Assembly: GCA_900542315.1 (NCBI GenBank)
Contig: UQMV01000020.1
Location: 1 to 34,497, forward strand
Length of the DNA: 34,497 nt
Source of the DNA: an uncultured Collinsella sp.
GTDB lineage: Bacteria > Actinomycetota > Coriobacteriia > Coriobacteriales > Coriobacteriaceae
Direction of reading: 5' to 3'
In this document: piece after piece, positions 32,148 to 34,497 of the stretch
Position numbering within the stretch: position 1 is the first letter of the stretch
How the letters are laid out: every line of letters starts with the position of its first letter
Translations under genes and position numbers: made by a program
Notes under the pieces: generated by a model
The model's input: only the letters and a program-made list of their open reading frames with translations
Databases searched by the model: none
Told to the model about the DNA's origin: nothing

Positions 32148-33290
32148 TTAGGAACGCTGCTGCGGCTTCCAGGAACCCACATTGGCGTCGTACTGGTTCA
32201 GCGCGCTGTTGCCGCCCTGCGCGATGGGAGCCAGGATCTCGCTTTGGTGGGAACTCATCGACTCGCCATCGGGAATGGCCAGCGAGATGTCCCAACTCTG
32301 GCAGATCACGTCGACACGCTCGTACATCCACTCGGCAAGCTGCTTTAAGTGGGCGATGTCATCCGCATAGACCGTATCGTCCTGGTACTTAAGGTTGTTG
32401 AGCTCATCTTGCGTCTTTTTGATCTGGTCGCGCAGGGCGTAGGCACTCTGCGACAGCTCCTGACGGGTGGACAGCGGCGTTCGGAGATAACCGTTGTTAA
32501 AGGAATCGATGACCTCGCCGATCTGGTCCTCGTCGCCGTAGGACACGATGGTCTGATACAGACCGTCGAGCCTGGTATAGAGCTGATCATCGGTCAGCAC
32601 GGTTTCTTCCTGGACCACCTCGGCAGAATCGTCCTGCTTGGTATCGTCCTCAGTCGCCTCGCCCTTTTGGCGCGTGGGGAAGGTCGTCTGCGCGGCTTGG
32701 CCAAACTGGTCATAGAAGCCAGGCATAACACCCATGGGATCGGTCGTCACGAACCAATAGGCACCACCGCACACAAAGGCAAGGATCGCGATGACGATGA
32801 GCGGCTTAGGGATATGACGCTTGTGCTTGTGATAAGCGTCCTCGTCGGGATGCACCTTGCGCTTGGGTTTTTGAGCATCGTCGTGCAGGGAAACCGGCGT
32901 GGGAATATCGACCTTGGGAATACCGAAATCCTTATCGAAAGCCGGCAGCACGCAGGTCTCGTTAGGATCGGCGGCGTCCGAAAGCACCGCAGCGGCAGAG
33001 GCCGGCGCATGCGGCACCTCGGTATCGATCTGCTCTTGCGTTAGGCGCGGAAAACCCGCCGTGCGGCCCGCAGCCAAGTCGGATGCGGCCGCGTCCTCGG
33101 AGAGGATACCCGGAGCGGGGCGTCCGCATTTGGAGCACGTACGGTCATGCGGAGAAAGACGGGCACCGCAGCCCTCACAGAACACGAACTCGGTGTGCTC
33201 GGGACCATCGCCCGGACCCACATAGGCGTTGCAGTAGGGGCAGAACGAGGCGCCGTCCTCGATAGTCTTAAGGCAATGCGGGCAGATCAC
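32148..33290 (-). CDS. Double zinc-ribbon single-pass membrane protein
   Basis: 380 residues. Two zinc ribbons at the N-terminus: CPHC...CPYC (Cys 3, 6, 17, 20) and CEGC...CSKC (38, 41, 52, 55). A disordered linker (about 60-150) and a His/Lys-rich stretch HKHKRH precede one membrane helix (about 163-181). The outer 200 residues have acidic linkers and helical segments with coiled-coil character (DGLYQTIVSYGDEDQIGEVIDSF, LRDQIKKTQDELNNL). No known family function. The start is set at the GTG 33288-33290 because AAGAGG lies 5 nt upstream; an upstream TTG (33320) has no ribosome site. Zinc-ribbon membrane proteins of this layout are frequent in Coriobacteriia and Firmicutes, mostly uncharacterised. 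Confidence 0.75.
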   Translation of the reverse strand: MICPHCLKTIEDGASFCPYCNAYVGPGDGPEHTEFVFCEGCGARLSPHDRTCSKCGRPAPGILSEDAAASDLAAGRTAGFPRLTQEQIDTEVPHAPASAAAVLSDAADPNETCVLPAFDKDFGIPKVDIPTPVSLHDDAQKPKRKVHPDEDAYHKHKRHIPKPLIVIAILAFVCGGAYWFVTTDPMGVMPGFYDQFGQAAQTTFPTRQKGEATEDDTKQDDSAEVVQEETVLTDDQLYTRLDGLYQTIVSYGDEDQIGEVIDSFNNGYLRTPLSTRQELSQSAYALRDQIKKTQDELNNLKYQDDTVYADDIAHLKQLAEWMYERVDVICQSWDISLAIPDGESMSSHQSEILAPIAQGGNSALNQYDANVGSWKPQQRS

Positions 33291-33330
33291 GGCATCCTCT
33301 TTTCGAAGCAATTCAAACAATCGAGGTTAG

Positions 33331-33339
33331 AGCATAACA
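33331..33339 (-). promoter_or_regulatory. Extended -10 promoter for the zinc-ribbon gene
   Basis: TGTTATGCT on the minus strand fits an extended -10 (TGnTATAAT); no clear -35. The leader would be about 35 nt to the GTG start. Confidence 0.4.
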
Positions 33340-33393
33340 TCGCCACGGCCCCACAGGAACAAGGCACCAATTCAACATCGCCAGGGCGCGTAG

Positions 33394-34497
33394 CTACTTC
33401 TTCTTTTTGCTTGGCATCGAGACTTTGATGCCTTGGGCGGACTTGGTCACGCGAGAGCGTTTGGCTCCGGCACTCCTCTTTTTCTTGGGTTGGACCTGGG
33501 CCACGCCCTCGAGTGCACGGGCCTCGGCCTCGCGAGCGGTGCGATCTTCGCGGCGCTGCGCCATGTCGGCGGCGACGCGCTTGGCAAAACGCTCGGCCGT
33601 CGAACCCGTCGAGCTCACCTTGCCGCCACCGCGACCTAGGTGGACGCGCACACCACGGCCAAAACCAGTTGCGGCATGACGACGACGCGGCTTGAGCGAA
33701 TCCATCATCGTGGCGAGCTTAAAGAACACCGAGCAGGTAAAGACCACGATGACAGCCAAGATAACCATCTGGCCCATCGACAGGTTGGCAATGGACAGCA
33801 GCTCCGGGAATCCGATAACGCCCACCAGGATGCCGGCGACTACAAACACAAAGAGCACCACACGTAAGGGCGTGAGAGGCTGCGAGATGCGCCAGATCAG
33901 GCTGACGCTCGCCGCACACGACGTAAGCAGGCACATCGTAGACAGTGTGAGCTGGCTAAAGCCAAACACGCGCGCCACAAAGATATCGAGCGCCGCGGCC
34001 AAAATGATCGCAAACGACGCCGGCAGTGCCCGCTTGAGCACGTTTGTCAGGAACGACCCCTTCACGCGAGCATTGTTGGGCTCCAGGCCCAACACAAAGC
34101 CCGGCGCGCCGATGCAGAAGAAGTTGATGAGCGTCATCTGGATGGGCTCGAAGGGATACGGCGGCAGCGCAATGCACAATGCCGCCAGGCCCATCGAGAA
34201 CAGCGTCTTGGTCAGGAACAGCGAGGCCGAACGCTGCAGGTTGTTGATGGAGCGACGGCCCTCGGCCACCACGGCGGGCATCGAGGCAAAGTCGTTGTCG
34301 ACGAGTACGATCTCGGCCACGTTGCGCGCGGCATCGGAGCCGGCCGCCATGGCGACGGAGCAGTCGGCCTCCTTGAGCGCCAACACGTCGTTGACGCCGT
34401 CGCCCGTCATGGCCACGGTGTGCTCGCGGCGCTTGAGCGCCTGCACGAGCTCGCGCTTCTGCTGCGGGGTCACACGACCAAAGACATGGTAGCGATC
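33394..34497 (-). CDS. P-type cation-transporting ATPase (5' end missing)
   Basis: 367 codons of the C-terminal part; the phosphorylation and nucleotide-binding domains lie beyond the window. The first residues DRYHVFGRVTPQQKRELVQALK continue the P domain. The hinge motif MTGDGVNDVLALKEADCSVAMAAGSDAARN is intact. About six membrane helices follow (for example SLFLTKTLFSMGLAALCIAL, VVLFVFVVAGILVGVIGF). Subtype: it resembles the HAD-IC ATPases of Gram-positive bacteria that lack clear heavy-metal motifs, perhaps Ca2+ or Mg2+ transporters; the ion cannot be read here. Unusual is a 100-residue C-terminal tail after the last helix, very rich in Arg/Lys and ending PSKKKK. No terminator was seen after the stop; 103 bp separate it from the zinc-ribbon gene. 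Confidence 0.9.
   Translation of the reverse strand, partial: DRYHVFGRVTPQQKRELVQALKRREHTVAMTGDGVNDVLALKEADCSVAMAAGSDAARNVAEIVLVDNDFASMPAVVAEGRRSINNLQRSASLFLTKTLFSMGLAALCIALPPYPFEPIQMTLINFFCIGAPGFVLGLEPNNARVKGSFLTNVLKRALPASFAIILAAALDIFVARVFGFSQLTLSTMCLLTSCAASVSLIWRISQPLTPLRVVLFVFVVAGILVGVIGFPELLSIANLSMGQMVILAVIVVFTCSVFFKLATMMDSLKPRRRHAATGFGRGVRVHLGRGGGKVSSTGSTAERFAKRVAADMAQRREDRTAREAEARALEGVAQVQPKKKRSAGAKRSRVTKSAQGIKVSMPSKKKK

Noticed and set aside
50..34497. tRNA, rRNA, CRISPR, prophage or toxin-antitoxin loci
   Set aside because: No cloverleaf-like segments, rRNA stretches, spaced direct-repeat arrays, phage genes or recognisable small toxin pairs were found. The gaps between genes are mostly under 210 bp.

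Overview
The window is a chromosomal housekeeping segment of a high-GC actinobacterium. Gene order, frequent TTG starts and protein style fit the Coriobacteriia, most likely a gut Collinsella. That placement is inferred from familiarity with the group; no search was run. Almost everything is transcribed leftward (minus strand); the only rightward gene is dinB. Bases 1-49 are Illumina P5/TruSeq adapter, not genome, so the biological sequence starts at base 50. Both ends cut genes: dprA loses its 3' end on the left and a P-type ATPase its 5' end on the right.

Read in the direction of transcription, from the right end: a P-type cation ATPase (partial) with a very basic tail; a zinc-ribbon membrane protein; the cyclophilin ppiB; a TPR membrane protein; the elongasome operon mreB-mreC-mreD-PBP2-rodA; a DUF697-like membrane protein; a B12-type radical SAM protein with its DUF2344 partner; then rplU-rpmA, obgE-nadD-yqeK-rsfS. 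Next comes a single-gene Y1 (RAYT-type) transposase element with 35-bp inverted ends, inserted between rsfS and dinB. After divergent dinB follow rpsP-khpA-rimM-trmD-lepB, glyQ-glyS, a PPDK regulatory protein, a 110-bp palindromic element that shares its core with the transposase ends, ppdK, rplS, rnhB, yraN-comM-dprA.

Functionally the window joins ribosome and translation genes (S16, L19, L21, L27, RimM, TrmD, Obg, RsfS, GlyRS), rod-shape cell-wall synthesis (MreBCD, PBP2, RodA), DNA maintenance and uptake (DprA, ComM, RNase HII, YraN, DinB), NAD synthesis (NadD) and a pyruvate/PEP control pair (PpdK plus its Ser/Thr kinase-phosphotransferase). Intergenic gaps are short and many genes overlap by 1-4 bp; clear intrinsic terminators separate rnhB/yraN, rplS/rnhB, ppdK/rplS and rpmA/obgE.

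No rRNA, tRNA, CRISPR array or defence island was seen. The most unusual material is the transposase element with its non-autonomous palindromic relative, the repeat-rich region upstream of ppdK, the uncharacterised radical SAM/DUF2344/DUF697 group and the two single-pass membrane proteins around ppiB.
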